The notes under the pieces were generated by a model. The model was given only the letters and a program-made list of their open reading frames with translations. It was not told where the DNA came from and did no database searches. The position numbers and the translations under genes were made by a program. Below are positions 50,103 to 62,600 of a DNA stretch of 64,000 nucleotides, in pieces. Location: contig NZ_NQKI01000005.1 of NCBI RefSeq assembly GCF_002269125.1, positions 99,581-163,580 on the forward strand. Direction: 5' to 3'. How positions within the stretch are numbered: the first letter of the stretch is position 1; every line of letters starts with the position of its first letter. This DNA is from Pseudomonas lundensis (GTDB lineage: Bacteria; Pseudomonadota; Gammaproteobacteria; Pseudomonadales; Pseudomonadaceae).

Positions 50103-51398
50103 TCAGATCTTCTCGCTGACGACATTGACGTATTTCGCACGCCCGGCCCCCAGTCCGGCGATGATCGCACCGATGCCCACGACGCCGAAAATCCACCCCA
50201 GGGCGTTCCAGCCACCGGTCAATTCGTGGACCAGCCCCACGGCAAACGGGCCCATGGAGGCCACGGTGTAGCCGATGCCTTGCGCCATCCCCGACAAATT
50301 GGCCGCGACGTGGGCGTCTCGCGAACGCAACACGATCAGGGTCAGCGCCAAGCTGAATGTCCCGCCCTGCCCCAGCCCCAACACAATGGCCCAGCCCCAC
50401 AAGCCGTTAAGCGGCGCATACAGGCACCCAAACAAACCGGCCAGGGTCATCCCCATCACCAACACAATGGCCAGACGCTGATCCTTGCCCCGCGTGGCCA
50501 ACCAGGGCGCGGTCAACGCGGTGGCCAGTTGCACGATCACTGACCCGGACATCACCAGCCCGGCTTGCGTCGGGGTCAACCCACGGCCAATCAGGATCGA
50601 CGGCAACCAGCCAAACACGATGTACGACAAGGACGATTGCAAGCCCATATACAGCGTGACCTGCCACGCCAACGGGTCACGCAATAAACCGCGCACCCGG
50701 TAAGCCACGTTATGCGCGCCCTGACGCTTGCCCACTTGCGGCAGCCAGAAGAACGCGGCCAACACCGCCGGTAACGCCCAGAAACCTAACCCTATCGCCC
50801 AACTGTTATCAAAATAATGGCTCAGCGGCACGGTCGCCCCGGCAGCCAGCGCAGCGCCCAGACAGAGTGCCATGGTGTAAACCCCGGTCATGGTGCCAGC
50901 ATGCCCGGCGAAGTCCCGCTTGATGATGCCGGGCAACAGCACACCGATTACCCCGATGCTGGCACCGGCCAGAATGCTGCCGGCAAACAGACCGTTTTCC
51001 CCCAGGTAACTGCGCAGCACGATGCCGCCGCCGAGTGTCAGCAAGATCCCCAACACCACGCGCTCGGTGCCGAATCGCCGGGCCAGTATCGGCGCCAGGG
51101 GCGCGAAGATGCCGAGGCACAACACCGGCAAGGTGGTCAGCAAGCCTGCTTGCGCGGCCGACAACCCCAATTGATCAGAGACCTCGCCCAACAGCGGCGC
51201 CATGCTCGACAACGCCGGGCGCAAGTTCAACGCCACCAGCACCAGGCCCAGCAGCAACAACCAGGGGCGCACCACCACAGGAGGCGCTTGTTGGACCACT
51301 TCGTCGTCCACCTCGGCATCAATCAGCAATTGATCCAGATCTTCCAGATGGCGTGCGGGTTCGGGGCTGTCGTTATGGTGTGGCGGATTGCTCGTCAT
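50103..51398 (-). CDS. CynX/NimT family MFS transporter
   Basis: The 431-residue protein has an N-terminal acidic cytosolic tail of about 45 residues and twelve membrane segments starting WLLLLGLVLVALNLRPALSS, with motif LNLRPALSS and AQAGLLTTLPVLCLG typical of the CynX/NimT group (cyanate, nitroimidazole and related exporters). The substrate is unknown. A regulator of the FCD/GntR type usually accompanies such carriers; here only a relic of one is found just upstream (51463-51672). Confidence 0.88.
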   Translation of the reverse strand: MTSNPPHHNDSPEPARHLEDLDQLLIDAEVDDEVVQQAPPVVVRPWLLLLGLVLVALNLRPALSSMAPLLGEVSDQLGLSAAQAGLLTTLPVLCLGIFAPLAPILARRFGTERVVLGILLTLGGGIVLRSYLGENGLFAGSILAGASIGVIGVLLPGIIKRDFAGHAGTMTGVYTMALCLGAALAAGATVPLSHYFDNSWAIGLGFWALPAVLAAFFWLPQVGKRQGAHNVAYRVRGLLRDPLAWQVTLYMGLQSSLSYIVFGWLPSILIGRGLTPTQAGLVMSGSVIVQLATALTAPWLATRGKDQRLAIVLVMGMTLAGLFGCLYAPLNGLWGWAIVLGLGQGGTFSLALTLIVLRSRDAHVAANLSGMAQGIGYTVASMGPFAVGLVHELTGGWNALGWIFGVVGIGAIIAGLGAGRAKYVNVVSEKI

Positions 51399-51462
51399 GG
51401 CCTGCTCCGGTTCAAGGTTTATTGTTCAACGTCCGGCAAAACGCCATCGCCCGTTGAGGGTC

Positions 51463-51672
51463 TTATTGTTCGACAGCAGCCTGCCGTTCGATGTGCCGAT
51501 CGAACACCGACGGGCGGCGCGGGTGAATAGTCGATGTGTGACGCAACTGGCTGCAGACGCCACTGGAGCTGTCGTGATACAGCTCGCTGAGCGCCGGGTT
51601 GTGCACGGCAATAATCAGGCGCAGGAGAAATAGCAGGTCGCAGCCGATGTCGGTATTGAGAGCGCCGCAGTG
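51463..51672 (-). pseudogene. Relic of a GntR/FCD-type regulator upstream of the CynX-like gene
   Basis: This frame gives 69 residues before the stop, including TDIGCDLLFLLRLIIAVHNP and ALSELYHDSSSGVCSQLRHT. The HNPALSELYHD stretch and its helix before it look like the centre of an FCD ligand domain of FadR-type GntR regulators. The frame is closed by a TGA upstream, no start codon is present, and the winged-helix part is absent. It lies immediately ahead of the CynX-type carrier, where such regulators are common. Identification rests on pattern memory only, so the confidence is moderate. Confidence 0.5.
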
Positions 51673-51753
51673 TTGCTGGCGCGGACCTCAAAAGATTCGG
51701 GACATCTTAGCCAGACGAAGACGCCGGGGGCAATCCGGGCGTGTGAGGTAGGA

Positions 51754-51788
51754 GGCTGCGCGCTTTGATGTGATCAAAGCGCGCAGCC
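51754..51788 (-). terminator. Terminator-like hairpin downstream of aapP
   Basis: A perfect 16-base-pair stem (GGCTGCGCGCTTTGAT, GTG loop, ATCAAAGCGCGCAGCC) lies 20 bases after the aapP stop codon. It lacks a clear T-tract but is strong enough to end or protect the aap transcript. Confidence 0.7.
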
Positions 51789-51807
51789 TGCGGGTGTCAC
51801 GACAGGC

Positions 51808-52572
51808 CTAGTGCAAGATCTGGTTCAGAAACAACTTGGTCCGATCGTTTTGCGGGGTGTCGAAGAAATCGTTGGGCGCGGCCTGCTCAACGATTTCACC
51901 TTTATCCATGAAGATCACCCGATTCGCCACGGTCCGGGCAAAGCCCATTTCATGGGTCACGCAGAGCATCGTCATACCGTCTTGTGCCAGGCCGATCATG
52001 GTGTCGAGCACCTCCTTGACCATTTCCGGGTCCAGTGCCGACGTCGGTTCGTCAAACAACATGATCTTGGGCTTCATGCACAACGCCCGGGCAATCGCCA
52101 CCCGCTGTTGCTGCCCACCCGACAATTGCCCTGGGTATTTGTGCGCCTGTTCGGGAATGCGCACCCGTTCCAGATAATGCATGGCAATTTCTTCGGCTTG
52201 CCGCTTGGGCATCTTGCGCACCCACATCGGTGCCAGCGTGCAGTTTTGCAGGATGGTCAGGTGCGGAAACAGGTTGAAGTGCTGAAACACCATGCCCACC
52301 TCACGGCGCACGCTTTCGATCTGTTTGAGGTCATTGGTCAGCTCGACGCCATCCACCACGATGCGTCCCTGCTGGTGTTCTTCAAGGCGATTGAGGCAAC
52401 GTATTGTGGTGGACTTGCCCGAGCCCGAAGGCCCGCACAGCACTATCCGCTCCCCTGGCTGCACATTGAGGTTGATGTCTTTAAGTACATGGAACTGGCC
52501 GTACCATTTGTTCACCCCAAGCATCTGGATGATGCCTTGTGGCTCGGCAGTCTGTTTGATGGCTTCACTCAT
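51808..52572 (-). CDS. aapP: General L-amino acid ABC transporter ATPase AapP
   Basis: AapP energises import of amino acids through AapQM. The 254-residue ATPase has Walker A ([15 protein letters not shown]), Q-loop [11 protein letters not shown], signature [15 protein letters not shown], Walker [15 protein letters not shown] and the switch histidine in VTHEMGFA. It is last in the aapJQMP operon, with twelve bases to aapM. Confidence 0.96.
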   Translation of the reverse strand: MSEAIKQTAEPQGIIQMLGVNKWYGQFHVLKDINLNVQPGERIVLCGPSGSGKSTTIRCLNRLEEHQQGRIVVDGVELTNDLKQIESVRREVGMVFQHFNLFPHLTILQNCTLAPMWVRKMPKRQAEEIAMHYLERVRIPEQAHKYPGQLSGGQQQRVAIARALCMKPKIMLFDEPTSALDPEMVKEVLDTMIGLAQDGMTMLCVTHEMGFARTVANRVIFMDKGEIVEQAAPNDFFDTPQNDRTKLFLNQILH

Positions 52573-52584
52573 GACGCACGTCTC

Positions 52585-53682
52585 CTAATGCTTGTGGCCT
52601 GTGTCCAGCTTGCGCTCCAGGTGCATGGAGTAGCGGGACATACCGAAACAGAAAATCCAGAACACCAGGGCCGCGAATACATACCCTTCGGTCGCCATAC
52701 CCAGCCATTTGGGGTCCGCTGCTGCTTGCTTGACGCTGTTGAGCAGGTCAAACAGGCCAATGATGATGACCAGGCTGGTGTCCTTGAACAGGGCAATGAA
52801 AGTGTTGACGATGCCGGGGATTACCAGCTTCAAGGCTTGCGGCAAAATCACCAGCCCGGTGCTGCGCCAGTAACCGAGGCCCATGGCAGCCGCGGCCTCG
52901 TACTGGCCCTTGGGGATCGCTTGCAACCCGCCGCGCACCACTTCGGCCACGTAAGCCGACTGGAACAGAATCACCCCGATCAACGCCCGCAGCAGCTTGT
53001 CGAAGTTCATGCCTTCGGGCAGAAACAGCGGCAGCATCACTGACGACATGAACAACACCGTGATCAACGGCACCCCGCGCCAGAACTCGATAAAGGTCAC
53101 GCATACCACGCGGATGGCGGGCATATCGGAGCGACGGCCCAGCGCCAGCAACACACCCAGCGGCAAGGCACCGGCAATGCCCACCGTGGCAATCACCAGT
53201 GTCAGCATCAGACCGCCCCACTGGCTGGTGGCAACAGGGCTCAAGCCCCAATAACCACCGTGCAGCAAGGTGTAGGCCAGCAGCGGGTACACCACCAAAA
53301 AGCCCAGTCCGTAGACCGTCTTGTGCTTGAAGCGCGATACGAACAGCGGCGCGGCCCCGAGCACCGCCAGCCAGACGCTCAGGTCCACCCGCCAGCGCAA
53401 CGCGCTGGGGTAGTAGCCGTACATGAATTGACCAAAGCGTTGCTGAATAAACACCCAACACGCGCCGTCTTTGGTGCAGTCTTCGCGGGTGGTGCCAACC
53501 CAGTTGGCATCGAGAATCGCCCAGTTCAGCAACGGCGGCACGATCAGCCACACCAGATAGCACGCCAGCAGGGTCAGCACGGTGTTGAACGCATTGGAAA
53601 ACAGATTGGCCCGAGCCCATGCCAGCAGGCCAATGCGCGTGCCCGGCGCAGGCAAGTCGGGTTTGAAAACATGAGTGGTCAT
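52585..53682 (-). CDS. aapM: General L-amino acid ABC transporter permease AapM
   Basis: The 365-residue permease forms the channel with AapQ. It has about eight hydrophobic segments, more than most amino-acid permeases, as usual for Aap. The coupling EAA-type loop is EVVRGGLQAIPKGQYEAAAAMG (motif GGLQAIPKGQYEAA). It is ten bases downstream of aapQ and twelve upstream of aapP. Confidence 0.95.
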   Translation of the reverse strand: MTTHVFKPDLPAPGTRIGLLAWARANLFSNAFNTVLTLLACYLVWLIVPPLLNWAILDANWVGTTREDCTKDGACWVFIQQRFGQFMYGYYPSALRWRVDLSVWLAVLGAAPLFVSRFKHKTVYGLGFLVVYPLLAYTLLHGGYWGLSPVATSQWGGLMLTLVIATVGIAGALPLGVLLALGRRSDMPAIRVVCVTFIEFWRGVPLITVLFMSSVMLPLFLPEGMNFDKLLRALIGVILFQSAYVAEVVRGGLQAIPKGQYEAAAAMGLGYWRSTGLVILPQALKLVIPGIVNTFIALFKDTSLVIIIGLFDLLNSVKQAAADPKWLGMATEGYVFAALVFWIFCFGMSRYSMHLERKLDTGHKH

Positions 53683-53692
53683 GGTCGCGCCC

Positions 53693-54874
53693 TCATCGTT
53701 CGATCAGCGCAATGCGCGAGTTGTACACGTTCATCAACAGCGAAATGCTAAGGCTGATGGCCAGGTACACGCTCATGGTGATGGCAATGACTTCGATTGC
53801 CTGGCCGGTCTGATTGAGAACCGTCCCTGCAAACAGCGACACCATCTCCGGATAACCGATACCTGCGGCCAGCGAAGAGTTTTTCACCAGGTTCAGGTAT
53901 TGGCTGGTCAGGGGCGGAATAATCACCCGCAACGCTTGAGGAATGATCACCTTGCGCAGCGTCGGTCCCGATTTCAGGCCCAGAGAATGCGCGGCTTCAG
54001 TCTGACCATGGCTGACTGACTTGATACCCGAGCGCACGATTTCAGCAATAAATGCAGCGGTGTACACCGTGAGGGCAAGGGTCAGGGCCAGCAGCTCCGG
54101 GATCAGCACCCAGCCACCCACGAAATTGAAGCCTTTGAGCTGCGGTATTTCCCAATGCACCGGGCTGCCCGTCAGCCACACGCAAATACCCGGAATCACT
54201 ACCAATAGCCCTAGCGCCGCCCAGAACTTATGAAATGGCATGCCGGTGTCTTCAAAGCGCTTGTTGGCCCAACGCACCATCAGGACCACAACCACGAGAG
54301 CCAGCAGAACGCTAAATACAAATGGCCAGAAGGCCTCGGTGGCCATCGCTGCGGGCATGTTCAGCCCGCGATTGCTCATGTAGAAGGTGTCAGCAATGTT
54401 GTGACTGTTGCGCGGCAGCGGCATGGTCAGGAACACAGCGAAATACCAGAACAGAATTTGCAGCAGGGGCGGAATATTGCGAAACACCTCAACGTATACC
54501 GTCGCCAGCTTGTTGATCATCCAGTTGGGTGACAGCCTCGCGATGCCAATAATGAAACCCAGCATCGTCGCCAATACCACGCCAATGGCCGAAACCAGCA
54601 AGGTATTGAGCAAGCCGATGACAAAAACACGGGCATAACTGTCGGACTCGGTGTAATCGATCAAGTGTTGCGCGATGCCGAATCCGGCACTGCGCTCCAG
54701 AAAATCAAACCCCGACGTAATGCCCCGGTGCTGCAAGTTGGTCTGGGTGTTGTCAAACAGATACGCGCCCAGCCAGACCACCAGCACCACAGTGACGATC
54801 TGAAATACCCACCCACGCACACGTGGATCGCTCAGGCTAAGCCTGGGCTTGAGTGCGCCGACTTTAGTCTGCAT
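53693..54874 (-). CDS. aapQ: General L-amino acid ABC transporter permease AapQ
   Basis: The 393-residue permease is the partner of AapM. It has a long periplasmic loop after the first membrane helix (NTQTNLQHRGITSGFDFLER, shortened), and the coupling loop AEIVRSGIKSVSHGQTEAAHSLG. It lies 65 bases after aapJ, and that gap holds a hairpin (54905-54931), as expected when a binding protein is made in excess over the permeases. Confidence 0.95.
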   Translation of the reverse strand: MQTKVGALKPRLSLSDPRVRGWVFQIVTVVLVVWLGAYLFDNTQTNLQHRGITSGFDFLERSAGFGIAQHLIDYTESDSYARVFVIGLLNTLLVSAIGVVLATMLGFIIGIARLSPNWMINKLATVYVEVFRNIPPLLQILFWYFAVFLTMPLPRNSHNIADTFYMSNRGLNMPAAMATEAFWPFVFSVLLALVVVVLMVRWANKRFEDTGMPFHKFWAALGLLVVIPGICVWLTGSPVHWEIPQLKGFNFVGGWVLIPELLALTLALTVYTAAFIAEIVRSGIKSVSHGQTEAAHSLGLKSGPTLRKVIIPQALRVIIPPLTSQYLNLVKNSSLAAGIGYPEMVSLFAGTVLNQTGQAIEVIAITMSVYLAISLSISLLMNVYNSRIALIER

Positions 54875-54904
54875 GTTGAACCCCTGAAAAAAATGGACAT
54901 AACA

Positions 54905-54931
54905 TCACCCGGCCTTGGAGCGGCCGGGTGA
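54905..54931 (-). terminator. Intercistronic hairpin between aapJ and aapQ
   Basis: A perfect ten-base-pair stem (TCACCCGGCC with GGCCGGGTGA) with a seven-base loop, without T-tract, fits a partial terminator or 3' stabiliser that raises binding-protein mRNA over the downstream genes. Confidence 0.7.
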
Positions 54932-54939
54932 CAGCGCTA

Positions 54940-55969
54940 TCAGCGCACAGGGGGTGCGTATTGGATCCCGCCGTTGTTCCACAGGGCATTGAGCCCGCGG
55001 TCGATGGCCAAAGGTGTGCTTTTGCCGAGGTTTTTCTCAAACACTTCGCCGTAGTTGCCAACCTGACTGACGACCTGCACGACCCAGTCCTTGGGCAGTT
55101 TCAAGTCTTTGCCGTATTCACCATCAGCGCCCAACAAGCGTGCAACGTCCGGGTTTTTCGTGGACTTGGCTTCTGCCACCACGTTTTTGGAAGTAATCCC
55201 GGCCTCTTCCGCATTGAGCATGGCGTAGAGGGTCCATTTGACGATGCTGAACCAATCCTCATCGCCCTTGCGTACCACCGGCCCCAAGGGTTCTTTGGAA
55301 ATGGTTTCAGGCAACACCACGTAATCGCCAGGTGTCGCCAGTTTGGTGCGCTGCGCGTACAGCTGCGATTTGTCGGAGGTCAGCACATCACAGCGCCCGC
55401 TTTCCAGCGATTTGGCGCTTTCGTCAGAGGTGTCGAAGGTAATCGGCGTGTATGTAAGGTTATTGGCGCGGAAGTAATCAGAGACATTGAGCTCAGTGGT
55501 CGTGCCCGCCTGAATGCAAATGGTGGCGCCGTCCAGCTCCTTGGCGCTTTTGACCCCCCAGTTTGTTGTTCACCAAAAACCCCACGCCGTCGTAGTACGT
55601 CACGCCGGCGAACACCATGCCCATGCCTGCATCACGGGAGCTGGTCCACGTGGTGTTACGCGACAGAACATCCACCTCGCCCGATTGCAGCGCCGTGAAA
55701 CGCTCTTTGGCATTCAACTGGCTGAACTTGACCTTGGTCGCGTCACCAAACACAGCGGCGGCCACGGCGCGGCAAATGTCCGCATCAATCCCGAGAATTT
55801 TCCCGGACGCGTCCGGCACCGAAAAACCGGGCAGCCCGTCACTCACACCACATTGCACAAAGCCTTTCTTTTTCACGCTGTCCAGCGTTGCACCCGCATG
55901 GGCAAAACCGCTCATAGTGAGGACTACGGCTGCTGTGGCCAGGGCCAAAGTGGATTTCAACTGCTTCAT
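54940..55969 (-). pseudogene. aapJ: General L-amino acid substrate-binding protein AapJ, frameshifted
   Basis: Two frames together spell a normal AapJ of about 342 residues: signal peptide MKQLKSTLALATAAVVLTM, binding domain to VGFLVNNKLG, then after one-base shift GVKSAKELDGATICIQAG, TTTELNVSDYFRANNL and the normal end RGLNALWNNGGIQYAPPVR. The shift lies in a run of six Gs on the minus strand (55554-55559); five would restore the frame. As written the product ends about 20 residues later and would lack more than half of the fold. Ribosome site GGAGG is good. Whether this is a real mutation or a homopolymer sequencing error cannot be told from sequence. Confidence 0.88.
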
Positions 55970-57043
<1,074 letters not shown>

Positions 57044-57127
57044 AACCGAAACATCCTGTCGTTCACTACGCCGAGCACGCGACTTGCATTACACTGCCCG
57101 GCGTACACTCCTTAACCAACTGATGAG

Positions 57128-58618
<1,491 letters not shown>

Positions 58619-58622
58619 TCGA

Positions 58623-58673
58623 TCCGGCCAGCCCCTTGCTCGCGATAGCGGAACGCCTGCTTCGCGAGCCGGA
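58623..58673. terminator. Hairpin between rhlB and the type VI module
   Basis: CTCGCGA (58639-58645) pairs with TCGCGAG (58662-58668), and TCCGGC (58623-58628) with GCCGGA (58668-58673). The structure looks REP-derived and sits between two convergent genes, so it likely ends both transcripts. Confidence 0.6.
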
Positions 58674-58692
58674 CTGGCACGTCTGGCACTGA

Positions 58693-59610
58693 CTAATCGC
58701 GCAATGCCAGCTCCGCTTCGCGCTGCGCAATGGCCGCCTCCAGCTCGGGCGAGCGCTTGGCCCACTGCTCGGGTGGTATCGGTTTAGACCACTCAACAAT
58801 CTCCGGCCAGGTTAATTCTGGAGGGGGGTTTAGTTTTAGCTTGTGCACGGCGCTAATGAACAACACATTAAATACAAATACACCGAAAAAGCCTTCCCAT
58901 AGCAATGCCAACGGCCAGCCCTTGCGACTGGCAGCCTCGCCCAGTTGCTCCCAATAGGTTGCTAATACCCCCTTGGTGTACGGATGATATTGGGGTGGAG
59001 TATCAACTGCGTCGGGCCCGATTTCCATGTAACTACGCATACACTCCCAGACCATTTTTGAGGCCCTGGTACTGCCACTGGCAAAAGAAAAACGGCAGTA
59101 TTTAACTTTCTCATCCGCCTCAGGGTCAGGATTTTTGAACACCACGAGCAATCCCCCGCCTGTTGAATATTTTCCTGCTTGAGTCATTGAATAACACTCA
59201 GTCGCTTGGGCGACAACGGTTTCCCACGGAACAATCCAATATTCGCTAGCATTAATCGGAACGCAAACTTCTCGACGCTGGCGATTAAAACGAGCAGGCA
59301 AAGGCACCGGCTTTTTCAAGACAGTGACAAGAAGATAAATAGGATAAGCAAACAAAATGATGCCCAAGTAAAGAACATCCCAATCACCCCAAAAAAAGGC
59401 AACCGCAGTAAAAATTAATACATTTACCCATAACACGACGATAGCCTGACCTATTGCGAATAAACCGACATCCATATAAACGTCATTTTTTATCCACACA
59501 CTACCCAGCACGTCATTCGCAACTTCTCCGGTTGGCACTGCTAACGGCGCCAAATATTCGTTTTGTGAAAAAAAACCTTTCTGACTTGTACCTGCTGGCG
59601 GAAGAGTCAT
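58693..59610 (-). CDS. DUF6708 membrane protein, candidate immunity partner of the effector
   Basis: The 305-residue protein has two close membrane helices at about 50-100 (VLWVNVLIFTAVAFFWG and VLYLGIILFAYPIYLLV) and a third near 240-260 (LLWEGFFGVFVFNVLFI), with a soluble part in the middle (CVPINASEYWIVPWETVV). DUF6708 proteins are common beside T6SS effectors. Its start overlaps the effector stop by four bases (ATGA, 59607-59610). For a pore-forming toxin a membrane immunity protein is what would be expected, as with VasX and TsiV2. Base composition is AT-rich compared with the core genes. The immunity role is inferred from position, not from sequence. Confidence 0.78.
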   Translation of the reverse strand: MTLPPAGTSQKGFFSQNEYLAPLAVPTGEVANDVLGSVWIKNDVYMDVGLFAIGQAIVVLWVNVLIFTAVAFFWGDWDVLYLGIILFAYPIYLLVTVLKKPVPLPARFNRQRREVCVPINASEYWIVPWETVVAQATECYSMTQAGKYSTGGGLLVVFKNPDPEADEKVKYCRFSFASGSTRASKMVWECMRSYMEIGPDAVDTPPQYHPYTKGVLATYWEQLGEAASRKGWPLALLWEGFFGVFVFNVLFISAVHKLKLNPPPELTWPEIVEWSKPIPPEQWAKRSPELEAAIAQREAELALRD

Positions 59611-62600
59611 TCCCTAATACTCAAGGGCTTTAAACTTTTACCATGGTCTTCGATACGCACACGTAAACGCTCAGCTTTATTCAATTCTGGAGTTGGAGCA
59701 TCGCGTACCGCCACCAAACCGATGAGCGGAGAGCAAGTAAATGCGAGCCCTTCTTGCCCCCCAATAAACTCTGACAGGTTCAACATTGAAGTGATGGGGG
59801 TTCGGTATCGTATACGCACCGATACCAGACGAGGTTGAGTCCCAAGAACATCAGGCACAAGGTTAAACAGTCCCGACAAACGTATACCCTGCCCTTCCTT
59901 ATACGGTATCCAGTTACACGTACTGGTTTCAATCCAATACTTACCTATATCCCGCATCGGTCTCGGCGGGACGACAAGATGGCCAGAGCCGTTATTTTTA
60001 ATCATGTTTCTATAAGCAATCGTATCAACAGGATCACCCACTATAGAAATATCAACATACGAGCCATAAAAACCAGCACCTGGCAAATCCACTGTCAGAG
60101 ATTCAACTGTCGAGACATATCGAAAACCGTCCCAGTTATCCACTAACTCTTGGCTGGACCCGTTTTCAAAACTGAGGCGCGGCGTAAACAGTATATTCTG
60201 TAACTCCATCAACTCTTTAGCCTGGGCTTCGTACGCAATAACTTCCCACTTCCCCGCCCTCAACTTTGACCAACAGCAATGAGCAAGAAAATTCTGTAAG
60301 GGCGTCCGCTGCATGAACCAAGAAACCACATAAAACACGCCTAAGACCGCTAATACCACATTAATCGGTCCCAACCATCTTAAATAACTGGCCTGTGCTA
60401 GCGCGACCCCATAGCTTGCAACCATGCTTTTAGAGGTGTGTATTATACCGAGCATCGCCTGTACGCCAGACGCTATAGCAAATCCCGCAGATACTGTCTG
60501 CCGCACTTTCAACCACGGATCTAAATTTCCCTGCATGTTATCTAGTTGAATTTGAAGTGCTTTGTATTCCATAAATGCTGCTATGGAAGAAAGAAAGCCA
60601 AGAATGCCACCCAGCATTGTCATAACGGAGGCGATGTATGAAGTTCTACCGGCCTTCAAAGAAATGACTTCAACGCCTCTCCCTCCCCAAAAACCCTTCC
60701 TGACCTGAGCGTCAATCACCGCCACCAGCGCGGCTGCGGCATATAACGTGGCAGACGCCGTCTCGTACTGACGCTGTTGATCCACCCCTTCCAGCACCTG
60801 CGCCTGGCTCAGATAGCGCCCCGCATTCCAGCTATTGAGCAGCAATGCCGCCAATGCAATCACGCCGCCGCTATTTTGCACCGCAGGCGAGTTAACGATA
60901 CTGGCGACGTGCCCTGTGCCGATGGCTTTACCGGTTATTTTTGCCCACTGAGTAAGTTCTTCGGCAGCTTTACCGACCAGTTGCAACACCTGCCGCCCGC
61001 CCTGATCGATCAGGCGCAAGCCGGTTTCACTGCCCACGCGCGCGGCAACCATGATGCTCATCCACGCCCCGCTTAACGGCGTGCCGGGCTCACCTCCCAG
61101 TAACAGCAATGCTGCCCCCAAGCGTTTGATAAGGGTATTCCACGCACTGTCAGCCTCGCGAGCAAGTTCGGCGAGGCTGGCAAGGATCGGCACGCCCAGC
61201 GGGCCGAGTATTTTGATCAAGGCCTGTTCGGCGTTGGCCTGGTTTTCCAGACTCAATGCCGTCATCAACTCTGCGGACCGGCTGATGCCGATGACAGCCG
61301 CCTCCAGTGTCGGGCTCCAGCCGTAGAACAACTGACGTAACGCGCCTTCATCGGCACTGCGCACGTAGTCGGCATATTGCTCGGCACCCTGTTTGCGCAG
61401 GCATTGCGCACTCAGACAGGCAATGGCCAAGCGGCCAAGCCATGTCAGGTGAGCGGGGTCGTGGAAATCGACAACCCAGGTGCCGCTATGGTGCCGGGCC
61501 AAATACACCCCCCGGTCGGCATAGAGTCGGGTGTGGCGCTGTTGAACCTGAGCAAAATGGGTGGGGGCAGTGTGATCAAGCCACGTATTCATGGCCGGTA
61601 AGTCAATGTACTGCTCAACCTTTTCACTGACGAAACGGTTTTCCAGATTAGCCACTTTTGATGCTCGGTAATCGCGCACCAACGCTTCAACTTCCGTGTG
61701 CAAATGAGCAGGAATGAATTCACGCACCGGCGCTACCGTACGTTTTATTTGAGCCTGCACTTCTTCCAGCCTGACAGCACCTTCCCAATACTTTGAATGA
61801 CGCCCGCGCTTTTGATTCAACCGTGCTTCTTCGCGAAACAGCTCTTCGAGTTCATGATCAACCCTCAGCAGTTGCTCACCTTGCTCAGGGGTCAGCTCAA
61901 GGAGGTGCTCGCGGTAGCGATAACTCACCTGTCCCGCAATTTCAGCGCCATCTTCGGTAATCAGGCTGCGTATGAATCCGCCGATGCTCAAGCGCAGCTG
62001 GTGGTCCTGCTGCCATTGCTCATGCTGGCTTTCGACCTGTTCCTGTTCATGATTGATATCACGCAAAACGCCCAGATCGTCATCCAGGCAAGCCAGTACG
62101 GCATATAAGCCTTGAGCCTGCTGCTGGGCGAGTTCCAGCTGTTGCCGAACGCTGATCGGCGTCCACGGCACTGCGCTCCACTCACCGGGCGGCGTGTCGT
62201 CTGCGGTGATATCCGGATGGCCGGCCGCTACGCTGGCGCGTTCTTGGTTCCAGCGCCGGGCATCGGTTAATGCCGTGATGTTGTGCTGAATGTTGTCGGT
62301 GGGCCGGTTTTCGAACAGTCGCTGTGCCAATTGCTGTTCGTGGGCCTTATGCGCTGGGCCGTTGCGTAAATGGTCAAGGGTGACGGCCCGCGCATAGGTT
62401 TCAGGTATCAGTTCGCCCATGAGCTCATTCGCTTTATTAAGCGGTACGCAGTGAGGGGCCTGCAATTCATTGGCAAGCTGGCGTAAATCGAGTGCGCGCA
62501 TGCGCTGGGCACGTACTTGCGGGTCATACAAGTTCTGGCAAGCCTCGGGCGAAAGGGGGTATTCGCTGTAGAGCATCGAGACCGGCTCATGCTTGCTCAG

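Noticed and set aside
51388..51633. 81-codon plus-strand ORF upstream of the CynX-like gene
   Set aside because: It is antisense to the FCD-like relic and has no recognisable features or ribosome site.
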